Below are positions 1 to 5,683 of a stretch of 6,379 nucleotides of DNA, one piece after another. Both the position numbers and the translations under genes were made by a program. The notes beneath the pieces were generated by a model, which was not told where the DNA came from, made no database searches, and worked only from the letters and a program-made list of their open reading frames with translations. The first letter of the stretch is position 1; each line of letters starts with the position of its first letter. Origin of the DNA: Candidatus Zixiibacteriota bacterium (lineage in GTDB: Bacteria > Blakebacterota > Blakebacteria > Blakebacterales > Blakebacteraceae); NCBI GenBank assembly GCA_030604325.1, contig JAUVWC010000085.1, positions 1-6,379 on the forward strand, read 5' to 3'.

Positions 1-551
1 CTTGCCCTCAGCTCATCCCGCCTGTGGATGACATATACCTTGGAGGCTAACTTGGACAGTAAGAGAGCATCCTCAATGGCTGTATCACCGCCTCCCACGA
101 CCGCAACCACCTTCTCCCTGAAGAAGAATCCGTCACAGGTGGCACAGGCGGAAACGCCCTTTCCCCTGAAGCGTTCCTCCGAGGCCAGCCCCAGCCACTT
201 GGCCGAAGCCCCGGTGGCGACGATCACCGCCTCCGCCCTGTACGCACCCTCCTGCGTGACGACGGTGAAGGGGCGGGCTGAAAAATCAACCGACTCGACT
301 GTCTCGTAGCGGCAGTCGGCTCCGAACCGTTCCGCTTGTTGCCGGAAGAGGTTCATCAGGTCCGGGCCCTGTACACCTTCCGGAAAGCCCGGATAATTTT
401 CAACGTCGGTCGTGATCGTGAGCTGTCCGCCAGGTTCGGGGCCTTCGAAGACAACCGGCCCAAGGTTCGCACGAGCTGTGTAGAGAGCAGCGGTCAGGCC
501 GGCGGGCCCTGAGCCGATAATGATGATGTTATGAATATTGCCCTCGGTCAT
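1..551 (-). CDS. trxB: Thioredoxin reductase, N-terminal part (3' end outside window)
   Basis: Low-molecular-weight FAD-dependent thioredoxin reductase, a cytoplasmic enzyme that passes electrons from NADPH to thioredoxin. I translated it by hand: 183 residues are in the window, against about 310-320 for the family. Visible motifs are the FAD-binding GSGPAG at residues 13-18, GGQLT followed by VENYPGF at about 41-56, ATG at 112-114, the redox-active disulfide CATC at C136-C139 (the same spacing as in E. coli TrxB), the NADPH-binding GGGDTA at 153-158 and HRRDELR at 176-182, which contacts the NADPH 2'-phosphate. The frame is open to the left edge, so the rest of the NADPH domain and the C-terminal FAD segment are missing. 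The ATG at 549-551 is preceded by GGGGAG nine bases upstream. The gene lies 41 nt downstream of the universal stress gene on the same strand, with no terminator visible between them, so an operon is likely. Confidence 0.97.
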   Translation of the reverse strand, partial: MTEGNIHNIIIIGSGPAGLTAALYTARANLGPVVFEGPEPGGQLTITTDVENYPGFPEGVQGPDLMNLFRQQAERFGADCRYETVESVDFSARPFTVVTQEGAYRAEAVIVATGASAKWLGLASEERFRGKGVSACATCDGFFFREKVVAVVGGGDTAIEDALLLSKLASKVYVIHRRDELRA

Positions 552-560
552 AGGTAGAAT

Positions 561-566
561 CTCCCC
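561..566 (-). promoter_or_regulatory. Ribosome binding site of trxB
   Basis: GGGGAG on the minus strand lies nine bases before the trxB ATG and supports that start. It sits inside the short usp-trxB gap. Confidence 0.7.
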
Positions 567-592
567 GGCCGATCAGTAGTAGAAACGGGTTA

Positions 593-1504
593 TCAATCCT
601 TGCAGCGAATCACCAGGACGGGGCAGGGTGTGTTGCGAATGACCCTGTCGGTAGTGCTGCCCACCAGGGCCTGCTCCAATCCAGAGTGGCCGTGGGTAGC
701 CATGACAATCAGATCCACCACCGCTTCGTGGGCGTAGGAGACCAGCTGTTGCCCCGAGCGGCCCTCCCGTACGACGAAGTCATGGTCCAGTTTGTCAGCA
801 AGATCGTCGGGAATAAGCTTGGCCATCTGCTCGCGGGAGATATCGAGGATGGTGTCATTCAGCTCAAAGATGCTGGTGATGCCCACAACGTAATAGGGAG
901 GTGGAACATCCTGCTCGACGCAGTGGAAGAGGATGAGCTTGGCTCCGAAGTGCCCGGCCAGTTCCAGGGCTAGCGGAGCGGCCTGTGAAGCCTCATCGGA
1001 GAAGTCGGTCGGCAGCACAATACTCTCCACCCGGCCGGGTGGGGGCATAATTTCGTCTTCATCCGGCCTCAGAATAAGCACCGGACAGGGAGCGTGCTCG
1101 AGCACCTTCTCCGCCGTGCTGCCCAGAAACAGCTTCTGCAATCCCTTGTGGCCGTGGGTGGCCATGACGATCAAATCGGCGCCCTGTTCCTGGGCCACAG
1201 TTACAATCTCAGTCCACGGCGAGAAACTGGTGCGGGTTTCCCGCGTTACGGTTGGAGCCCGATCTACCGCATAACCCGCGATCTCTTCCATCCGCTTCGC
1301 AGCAGATTCGTGCAGGCTCTGTTCCATACCGATATCTGGAAAGCCGAGATCGGGATTGAAAGGGTCAAAGTTATGGACAGTAACTACGTGCAGCATATGC
1401 ACATCCGCTCCGAATCCCTCCGCCCAGGCGAGGGCGTGGTCCAGCACTCCGTTGCTGTATCCGGAGAAATCTGTCGGGAACAGGATTTTTGAAAAGGTGG
1501 CCAT
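593..1504 (-). CDS. Tandem-domain universal stress protein (UspA family)
   Basis: A 303-residue cytoplasmic protein made of two Usp domains, about residues 4-148 and 159-301. Each domain opens with a beta strand and PTDFS (D12 and D167, the usual nucleotide-binding Asp) and ends with the ATP-binding loop, seen as MATHG-(9 residues)-GST at 114-130 and 268-284. The family motif is G-2x-G-9x-G[S/T]; here the first Gly is Ala in both halves, a common variant, so both sites probably still bind nucleotide. PCPVLILR and PCPVLVIR close the two domains. Usp proteins help survival under starvation, oxidative or respiratory stress; the exact target is not known. I chose the ATG at 1504 because GGGAGG stands six bases before it. 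An upstream in-frame TTG at 1528 would add eight residues but lacks support. The gene probably heads an operon with trxB. It ends with TGA directly followed by TAA. Confidence 0.96.
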   Translation of the reverse strand: MATFSKILFPTDFSGYSNGVLDHALAWAEGFGADVHMLHVVTVHNFDPFNPDLGFPDIGMEQSLHESAAKRMEEIAGYAVDRAPTVTRETRTSFSPWTEIVTVAQEQGADLIVMATHGHKGLQKLFLGSTAEKVLEHAPCPVLILRPDEDEIMPPPGRVESIVLPTDFSDEASQAAPLALELAGHFGAKLILFHCVEQDVPPPYYVVGITSIFELNDTILDISREQMAKLIPDDLADKLDHDFVVREGRSGQQLVSYAHEAVVDLIVMATHGHSGLEQALVGSTTDRVIRNTPCPVLVIRCKD

Positions 1505-1510
1505 GGGGAT

Positions 1511-1516
1511 CCTCCC
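1511..1516 (-). promoter_or_regulatory. Ribosome binding site deciding the usp start
   Basis: GGGAGG on the minus strand, six bases before the ATG at 1504. It settles the start in favour of this ATG over the longer TTG-initiated reading beginning at 1528. Confidence 0.8.
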
Positions 1517-1558
1517 AGTAGTTGCCAATCGACGTCCGCACCCCGTGCGAAAGCGGGA

Positions 1559-1594
1559 GGCGGCGCGCCGCCGGTGCCCGTCGTCAAATACGAC
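1559..1594. repeat. Two inverted repeats in the usp leader
   Basis: Two symmetric elements lie side by side. GGCGGCGCGCCGCC at 1559-1572 is a perfect 14-bp palindrome. GTCGT-CAAAT-ACGAC at 1580-1594 has perfect 5-bp arms. They lie just downstream of the possible usp promoter, in its transcription direction. They could be operator sites or leader hairpins; the sequence alone does not say which. No gene was found in 1505-1789. Confidence 0.45.
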
Positions 1595-1599
1595 CTATT

Positions 1600-1629
1600 A
1601 ACATAGAAGAGAGATGAGGCCAGCGCCAA
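1600..1629 (-). promoter_or_regulatory. Possible sigma70-type promoter of usp-trxB
   Basis: On the minus strand TTGGCG (1624-1629) and TATGTT (1600-1605) are separated by 18 bp, each matching four of six consensus bases. Transcription would start near 1593 and leave a leader of about 90 nt. This is a consensus match only, and the lineage's real promoter consensus is unknown. Confidence 0.3.
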
Positions 1630-1644
1630 TGTTTGTACTCTACG

Positions 1645-1674
1645 TTGGCCCTCGTGATCAGGCCGGGGTATATG
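1645..1674 (+). promoter_or_regulatory. Possible promoter of the selenoprotein gene
   Basis: On the plus strand TTGGCC (1645-1650) and TATATG (1669-1674) have an 18-bp spacer and match the sigma70 boxes four of six each. The -10 box lies between inverted arms CCGGG (1663-1667) and CCCGG (1681-1685), which could be an operator. It would give a leader of about 110 nt. Weak evidence; no better candidate was seen closer to the gene. Confidence 0.25.
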
Positions 1675-1692
1675 TACACTCCCGGGAATGCT

Positions 1693-1718
1693 CCTTTGGG
1701 GTTGATGCGCCGCAAAGG
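1693..1718 (+). other. Inverted repeat / leader hairpin upstream of the selenoprotein gene
   Basis: Arms CCTTTG (1693-1698) and CAAAGG (1713-1718) are perfectly complementary. Two further inner G-C pairs can form across a one-base bulge. ATTTTCC follows at 1722-1728. It resembles a weak terminator or attenuator hairpin, but the T run is short and no gene ends upstream on this strand. Confidence 0.35.
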
Positions 1719-1758
1719 GTGATTTTCCTTGAACGGCACAGACCATCCTCCATCCGAT

Positions 1759-1774
1759 GCCGGTATGAGCCGGC
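1759..1774 (+). other. Small hairpin next to the selenoprotein gene's Shine-Dalgarno
   Basis: GCCGG (1759-1763) and CCGGC (1770-1774) enclose a six-base loop, TATGAG. The stem ends four bases before the AAAGGA ribosome site, so it could affect access to it. The stem is short; its role is inferred from position only. Confidence 0.35.
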
Positions 1775-1777
1775 GAG

Positions 1778-1783
1778 AAAGGA
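1778..1783 (+). promoter_or_regulatory. Ribosome binding site of the SelW-like gene
   Basis: AAAGGA lies six bases before the ATG at 1790. This is good spacing and shows that translation is meant to begin upstream of the in-frame UGA rather than at the later ATG at 1865. Confidence 0.75.
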
Positions 1784-1789
1784 CATTCC

Positions 1790-2023
1790 ATGAAGGTTAC
1801 CATTACCTACTGCGCTGTCTGAGACTTCGAACCACAAGCCGTCAGTTTGGCGGAACATCTGGCCATGACATACAAGCAGCGCCTGGAATCGACAACATTA
1901 ATTCCCGCCGGTGGTGGGGAATTCGATATCGCCCTTGATGGCGAGCTGGTTTACTCGAAGCTCGAAACAGGCGTATTCCCGGACCACGGCACTATTACCC
2001 AGGCTATCGACGAACGCCTTTGA
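1790..2023 (+). CDS. SelW-like (Rdx/SelWTH family) selenoprotein, UGA at 1820-1822 read as selenocysteine
   Basis: The frame from the ATG at 1790 gives 77 residues if UGA at 1820-1822 is read as Sec (residue 11). The start reads MKVTITYCAVU, giving a CxxU redox motif (C8, U11) right after the first beta strand, where this thioredoxin-fold family carries CxxC or CxxU. The rest follows the family closely: FEPQAVSLAEHL helix (13-24), then GGGEFDIALDGELVYS (41-56) and KLETGVFP (57-64), the hallmark 'GG.F.v..DG.LVYS...tG.FP' block. The length fits bacterial SelW-like proteins. Members are small cytosolic thiol oxidoreductases of uncertain substrate, linked to redox defence. A Shine-Dalgarno precedes the ATG, and a SECIS-like stem-loop follows the UGA. 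The gene ends with a second UGA, which acts as stop. It diverges from usp-trxB, and its last 20 bases overlap the metH 3' end on the other strand. The alternative, a Cys-to-stop pseudogene, is less likely given the intact frame and SECIS. Confidence 0.91.
1839..1853 (+). promoter_or_regulatory. Putative bacterial SECIS stem-loop
   Basis: CCGUC (1839-1843) pairs with GGCGG (1849-1853) over five pairs, one of them U-G, and closes a five-base loop AGUUU with G at its second place. The loop begins 21 bases after the UGA. Bacterial SECIS elements are described as having a small apical loop with a G in its first two positions, roughly 16-37 bases past the UGA, where SelB binds. This element meets those criteria. 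A lower CCA/UGG helix (1832-1834 with 1860-1862) could extend it across an internal loop. An alternative GCC/GGC fold exists but is shorter. Confidence 0.75.
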
Positions 2024-5000
2024 GGTTGAAGTATTCCGCCTCCGGGTGGTGGAACACCAGGGCGGATACAGATGCCTCAGGGTCCATCATATACCCTTCG
2101 GTAAGAGCCACCCCCGTAGCCGCCTCTCCATCCAGCAGGTGGAAGAGGAGTTCCTGGTCCTCCAGCCTCGGGCAGGCCGGGTAGCCGAAGGAGACCCGCA
2201 GACCCCGGTAGCGGGCTTTGAAAAGCTCATCGCGGCTCATATCGGTGGGGTCGGCAATGCCCCACAACTGCCTGAGCCGCCCGTGCAGCCACTCCGCCAG
2301 TGCCTCGGCCGTTTCCAGGGCGAGCGCCTGGAGGACGTGTGACCAGAGGTAGCGGCCCTCATCCTTCCACTCGCCCGCTTTCTCCGACACTCCGTGTCCG
2401 GCCGTAACGATGAAGAGGGCTATGCTGTCCAGCTGGCCGCTCTCGCGGGGGCGCACGAAGTCGGAGATGCAGCGGTAGGGAGGAACCTGCTGGCGCCCGA
2501 AGGTGAACCGGGCTTCTTCCCGGCGCCCGGCGGGATCGAGGAGAACCAGGTCGTCTCCCTCACCGACGGCACGGAAGAAGCGGTAGACACCCCGGGGTCG
2601 GAGTAACTGCTGGGATATCACCCGATCCTGGATCTCGCGGACGGTATTGTGCAGCTCCACTGCTTTCGGATCGCTTGCGGCCAACTTCTCCTCCAACCGG
2701 CCCTTCAGCCCCAGGTGCTTACTGTAGAGCATCGTCGGATTGATGTAAGAGAATATGATGTCGAGGTCGAGTTCCTCCGCAGTAAGCAGGTGGGGAATCA
2801 GATCGGGGGGCTGAGGGAGAGGGAAGTGGTGGTCGAGCCCCCCTCCCGCAGGAAGCTCCTCTACTACGCCGGCGACCTCTGTTTCCGCTCCCGTGTCCGC
2901 CGCCGGAACAGCAGGACCCGCCTCAACCGCTGCCCGGGACCGTCCGGGCTCAGGGCCGGGCTCGGGAGATCCTCCTTCCCTGCGGCGGGGATCCACCAGC
3001 CGCTGGGCCAATGCAAGTCCTTCCATCGCATCTCCGGCATATAAGGTGGGGGCCCCGTAAGCCGGTTTTATTTTCGATTCCGTGAAGGTGCGCGTCAGGG
3101 CGGCTCCCCCCACCATCAATGGGACCCGGATACCGGCCTTTCGCAGCTCCTCGGCGGTAGCCACCATTTGCTGGGCGCTCTTTACCAGCAGCCCCGACAG
3201 CCCGATCAGGTCGGGCTTCTCCCGGCCGGCGACCCGGATCAGCTCGCCGGGCATCACCTTGATACCCAGGTCTACGACCCGGTAACCGTTGTTGCTCAGG
3301 ATTATCTCAACCAGGTTCTTACCTATGTCGTGTACATCACCCCTGACCGTGGCCAGCAGTATCGTGCCTTTGGAAGCGGCCTGGAGTTGTTCCATGCCGG
3401 GTTCGAGGTGGCACACCGCGGCCTTCATTACCTCCGCGCTCTGCAGCACCTCGGCGACGATAAGCTCGTTGGCGTTAAAGAGGCGCCCCACCTGAGCCAT
3501 ACCGGCCATCAGCGGGCCGTTGATTATCTCGAGAGGCTCCATGGTTTTGAGTGCCTCATCCAGATCCTCCTCCAGACCGTCACGGAATCCTTCGACAATG
3601 TAGCGGGCAAGACGTTCTTCAAGGGGGAGGTCCGAGGCCCGGTGCGGGCCGGGGCGGGCTTCTCTGTCGCGGAAATATTCCGTGAACGCCCCCAGCGGGT
3701 CAGCGCCCCGATTGAATATCAAATCCTCACAGAGACGCAATTCCTCCTCGTCGATCTGCGTCACCCGCAGCAGCCTTTCCGGGTTGACGATCGCCATATC
3801 CAGACCGTTCTGCAGATTCAGGTGGAGGAAGACCGCATTGAGACCCTCGCGGCCCGCCGGGGGAAGGCCGAAGGAGACATTTGATATCCCCAGGATGGTA
3901 CGGCACTGCGGCAGGGCTTCCTTAATCGCCTTGACCCCTTCGATGGTTTCCACCGCGGCCTCGACATAGGCCCGGTCGCCGGTGCCGACCGGGAAAACCA
4001 GCGGGTCGAAGATCAGGTCACGGGCCGGCAGATTGTGCTCGCCAGTCAGAAGTTCATAACTGCGCAGCGCAACAGAGAGCTTACGCTCCCGGCTGCGGGC
4101 CATGCCCTCCTCTGGATCTTCGTCGATACACCCTACGATCACCGCCGCCCCATACTTCCTGATCAGCGCAGCGACCGTCTCGAAGCGCTCCTGGCCACCC
4201 TCCAGATTGATCGAGTTGATGATCGCCTTTCCCTGGCTGCGCTTCAGAGCAACCTCCAGGGTCTCTGGATCGGTGGTATCGATCATCAACGGAACCCTCA
4301 CCTTGCGCACCATCACATCGAGGAAGGCCGCCATGTCAGACGGTTCATCGCGGTCCGGGTCGGCAAGGCAGATGTCGAGGACGTGTGCTCCCTCCCGCAC
4401 CTGTCGGCGGCCGACCTCCGCCGCGCCCTCCAGATCCCCCTCTCCTATCAGGCGTTTGAAGGCACGGGAGCCGATGACGTTGGTACGTTCTCCGACGATA
4501 ACGGGGGTGTAGTCATCCAGCGGCAGGTAGTCCACTCCGCTGACGGCGGCGGGTATACGGGAGGTGGGGTGCCGGGGCCGGCCTCGGGCTGCGGTCTCGG
4601 CCAGCAGGCGGATATGTTCCTCAGTTGTACCGCAGCACCCACCTATGATGTTAACCCACCCCTCATCGATGAAACGCCCCATTATCGAAGCCATCTCTTC
4701 AGGGCTCAGGCTGTAGTTGCCTTCGTGATCGGGAAGTCCGGCATTGGGCATTACCGAGACGGCGGTGTCCGCCAGGCTGCTCAGGCTGCTAACGTAATCT
4801 GTCATGAAGGCGGGCCCAGTGCCGCAGTTGAGCCCGATCGAAGCCAGGCCTGCGTGCTCCAGGCTCGTGAAGACCGCTTCCGCGCTCTGCCCGGCCAGGG
4901 TTGTCCCCATCGGCTCAATAGTGAAGGAAACCATGACCGGAACGTCCCAGCCGAAAGCATCCGTTACCTGCCGCACGGCCAGCAGGCCGGCTTTGATGTT

Positions 5001-5537
5001 CAGTGTGTCCTGGGCGGTTTCCAGCAGCAGAATATCGGCGCCTCCCTCCAACAGTCCCCTGGCCTGGACCGAGTAGTACTCCAGTAGCTCATCAAAGCCG
5101 ACACCCCCCGTCAGGGAGATGGAGCGGGTAGTGGGACCCATCGATCCGGCCACATAGCGGGTGCGCCCTGGAGTATCGAAGCCTGCGGCGGCCTGCCGCG
5201 CCAGTCGGGCGGCGACGCGGTTGATCTCCAGCGCCTTCTCCTCCAGACCGTACTCCCCCAGTACGAAAGGGATGGCGCCGAGGGTGTTTGTCTCCACCAC
5301 ATCGGCACCGGCGGCCAGATAGCCGCTATGGATCTGCCCGATCAGGTCGGGGCGGGTCAGGACGAGATTTTCGTTGCACCCCTCATAACTTTGCCCGCCG
5401 AAATCTTCAGCAGAGAGGCCCGCTTTCTGAATGTAAGTACCCATCGCCCCGTCGAAGACGAGGATATGCTCCGAGACCATCTCCCGGAACTGCGCGGAGG
5501 TCAGACGTGGTTTTATGCTGTCGGCTCCAACGGTCAT
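2004..5537 (-). CDS. metH: Cobalamin-dependent methionine synthase, full length
   Basis: Cytoplasmic enzyme of 1177 residues that moves the methyl group of 5-methyltetrahydrofolate to homocysteine via methylcobalamin. All modules are present in order. The homocysteine domain (about 20-325) has DGAMGT at 29-34 and zinc ligands C238, C301 and C302. The pterin-binding domain spans about 345-610, with GERTNVIGS at 349-357. The helical B12 cap covers about 640-735. The B12 domain has DVHDIG at 734-739, with H736 as the lower cobalt ligand, SGL at 781-783 and GG at 810-811. A Pro/Gly/Glu-rich linker follows at about 850-908. The AdoMet-dependent reactivation domain runs from about 915 to the end, with RPRGVYRFF at 980-988, GYPACP at 1118-1123 and TEGYMMDPEASVSA at 1146-1159. 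The ATG at 5537 fits the family, though its ribosome site is weak. A terminator separates it from citrate synthase, so it is probably transcribed alone. The TAG stop lies inside the convergent selenoprotein gene. Confidence 0.98.
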   Translation of the reverse strand: MTVGADSIKPRLTSAQFREMVSEHILVFDGAMGTYIQKAGLSAEDFGGQSYEGCNENLVLTRPDLIGQIHSGYLAAGADVVETNTLGAIPFVLGEYGLEEKALEINRVAARLARQAAAGFDTPGRTRYVAGSMGPTTRSISLTGGVGFDELLEYYSVQARGLLEGGADILLLETAQDTLNIKAGLLAVRQVTDAFGWDVPVMVSFTIEPMGTTLAGQSAEAVFTSLEHAGLASIGLNCGTGPAFMTDYVSSLSSLADTAVSVMPNAGLPDHEGNYSLSPEEMASIMGRFIDEGWVNIIGGCCGTTEEHIRLLAETAARGRPRHPTSRIPAAVSGVDYLPLDDYTPVIVGERTNVIGSRAFKRLIGEGDLEGAAEVGRRQVREGAHVLDICLADPDRDEPSDMAAFLDVMVRKVRVPLMIDTTDPETLEVALKRSQGKAIINSINLEGGQERFETVAALIRKYGAAVIVGCIDEDPEEGMARSRERKLSVALRSYELLTGEHNLPARDLIFDPLVFPVGTGDRAYVEAAVETIEGVKAIKEALPQCRTILGISNVSFGLPPAGREGLNAVFLHLNLQNGLDMAIVNPERLLRVTQIDEEELRLCEDLIFNRGADPLGAFTEYFRDREARPGPHRASDLPLEERLARYIVEGFRDGLEEDLDEALKTMEPLEIINGPLMAGMAQVGRLFNANELIVAEVLQSAEVMKAAVCHLEPGMEQLQAASKGTILLATVRGDVHDIGKNLVEIILSNNGYRVVDLGIKVMPGELIRVAGREKPDLIGLSGLLVKSAQQMVATAEELRKAGIRVPLMVGGAALTRTFTESKIKPAYGAPTLYAGDAMEGLALAQRLVDPRRREGGSPEPGPEPGRSRAAVEAGPAVPAADTGAETEVAGVVEELPAGGGLDHHFPLPQPPDLIPHLLTAEELDLDIIFSYINPTMLYSKHLGLKGRLEEKLAASDPKAVELHNTVREIQDRVISQQLLRPRGVYRFFRAVGEGDDLVLLDPAGRREEARFTFGRQQVPPYRCISDFVRPRESGQLDSIALFIVTAGHGVSEKAGEWKDEGRYLWSHVLQALALETAEALAEWLHGRLRQLWGIADPTDMSRDELFKARYRGLRVSFGYPACPRLEDQELLFHLLDGEAATGVALTEGYMMDPEASVSALVFHHPEAEYFNLKGVRR

Positions 5538-5560
5538 AGCGGCATCCCGGATAGTGCGAT

Positions 5561-5593
5561 CAGCAGGTAACCGGGCAAATATGCCCGCTGCTG
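5561..5593. repeat. Bulged palindrome upstream of metH
   Basis: The inner arms CGGGCA (5572-5577) and TGCCCG (5582-5587) surround AATA. The outer arms CAGCAG (5561-5566) and CTGCTG (5588-5593) extend the pairing, with GTAAC unpaired on one side. The total is 12 bp of pairing only 24 bases before the metH start. It overlaps the possible -10 box, so it may be an operator or, if transcribed, a leader hairpin. It does not resemble a cobalamin or SAM riboswitch and is too small to be one. Confidence 0.55.
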
Positions 5594-5607
5594 CTTGCGG
5601 CTGTGAA
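5578..5607 (-). promoter_or_regulatory. Possible promoter of metH
   Basis: On the minus strand TTCACA (5602-5607, five of six matches to TTGACA) is followed after 18 bp by CATATT (5578-5583, four of six matches to TATAAT). A promoter is expected here because a terminator lies just upstream. Transcription would begin near 5571, with a leader of about 30 nt. The -10 box lies in the centre of the palindrome. Confidence 0.4.
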
Positions 5608-5608
5608 T

Positions 5609-5654
5609 AAAAAAGAATGGACTCCGACGCACGACATTCCGCCGGAGTCCATTC
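5609..5654 (-). terminator. Rho-independent terminator after citrate synthase
   Basis: A perfect 12-bp inverted repeat, GAATGGACTCCG (5615-5626) with CGGAGTCCATTC (5643-5654), has a 16-base loop. In the minus-strand transcript the stem is followed at once by six U (5609-5614). It begins 29 bases after the citrate synthase stop and separates that gene from metH. Confidence 0.9.
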
Positions 5655-5683
5655 CGATTTGCGACGCGTCGGTTAGCGAACTC

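Noticed and set aside
28..309. Plus-strand 93-codon frame at the left edge
   Set aside because: It is antisense to the trxB region coding for the CATC and NADPH motifs and has no motif of its own.
1505..1528. Eight-residue longer usp start at the TTG at 1528
   Set aside because: The ATG at 1504 has a GGGAGG ribosome site six bases upstream, and the protein then begins right at the usual first strand of the domain.
1384..1803. Minus-strand frames at 1384-1803 and 1658-1858
   Set aside because: The first overlaps the usp N-terminus in another frame and both overlap the selenoprotein start region. Neither shows a family motif, and the usp and SelW-like readings explain the same DNA far better.
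1820..1822. UGA as a true stop making the SelW-like gene a pseudogene
   Set aside because: The rest of the frame is intact and conserved, the UGA falls exactly at the known Sec site of the family, and a SECIS-like stem follows. It cannot be fully excluded without the rest of the genome.
1729..1938. Plus-strand 69-codon frame overlapping the selenoprotein gene
   Set aside because: It is a different reading frame from the SelW-like protein, with no recognisable motif. The conserved family block is only in the frame starting at 1790.
4035..5087. Plus-strand open frame of 350 codons opposite metH
   Set aside because: It lies wholly inside the strongly conserved homocysteine and pterin domains of metH, shows no recognisable protein motif, and is a mirror of GC-rich codon use. 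The same holds for the 3168-3884 plus-strand frame and the other frames opposite metH.
5538..5610. Cobalamin or SAM riboswitch upstream of metH
   Set aside because: Only about 70 bases lie between the previous terminator and the start codon. A cobalamin riboswitch needs about 200, and no recognisable riboswitch core sequence is present.
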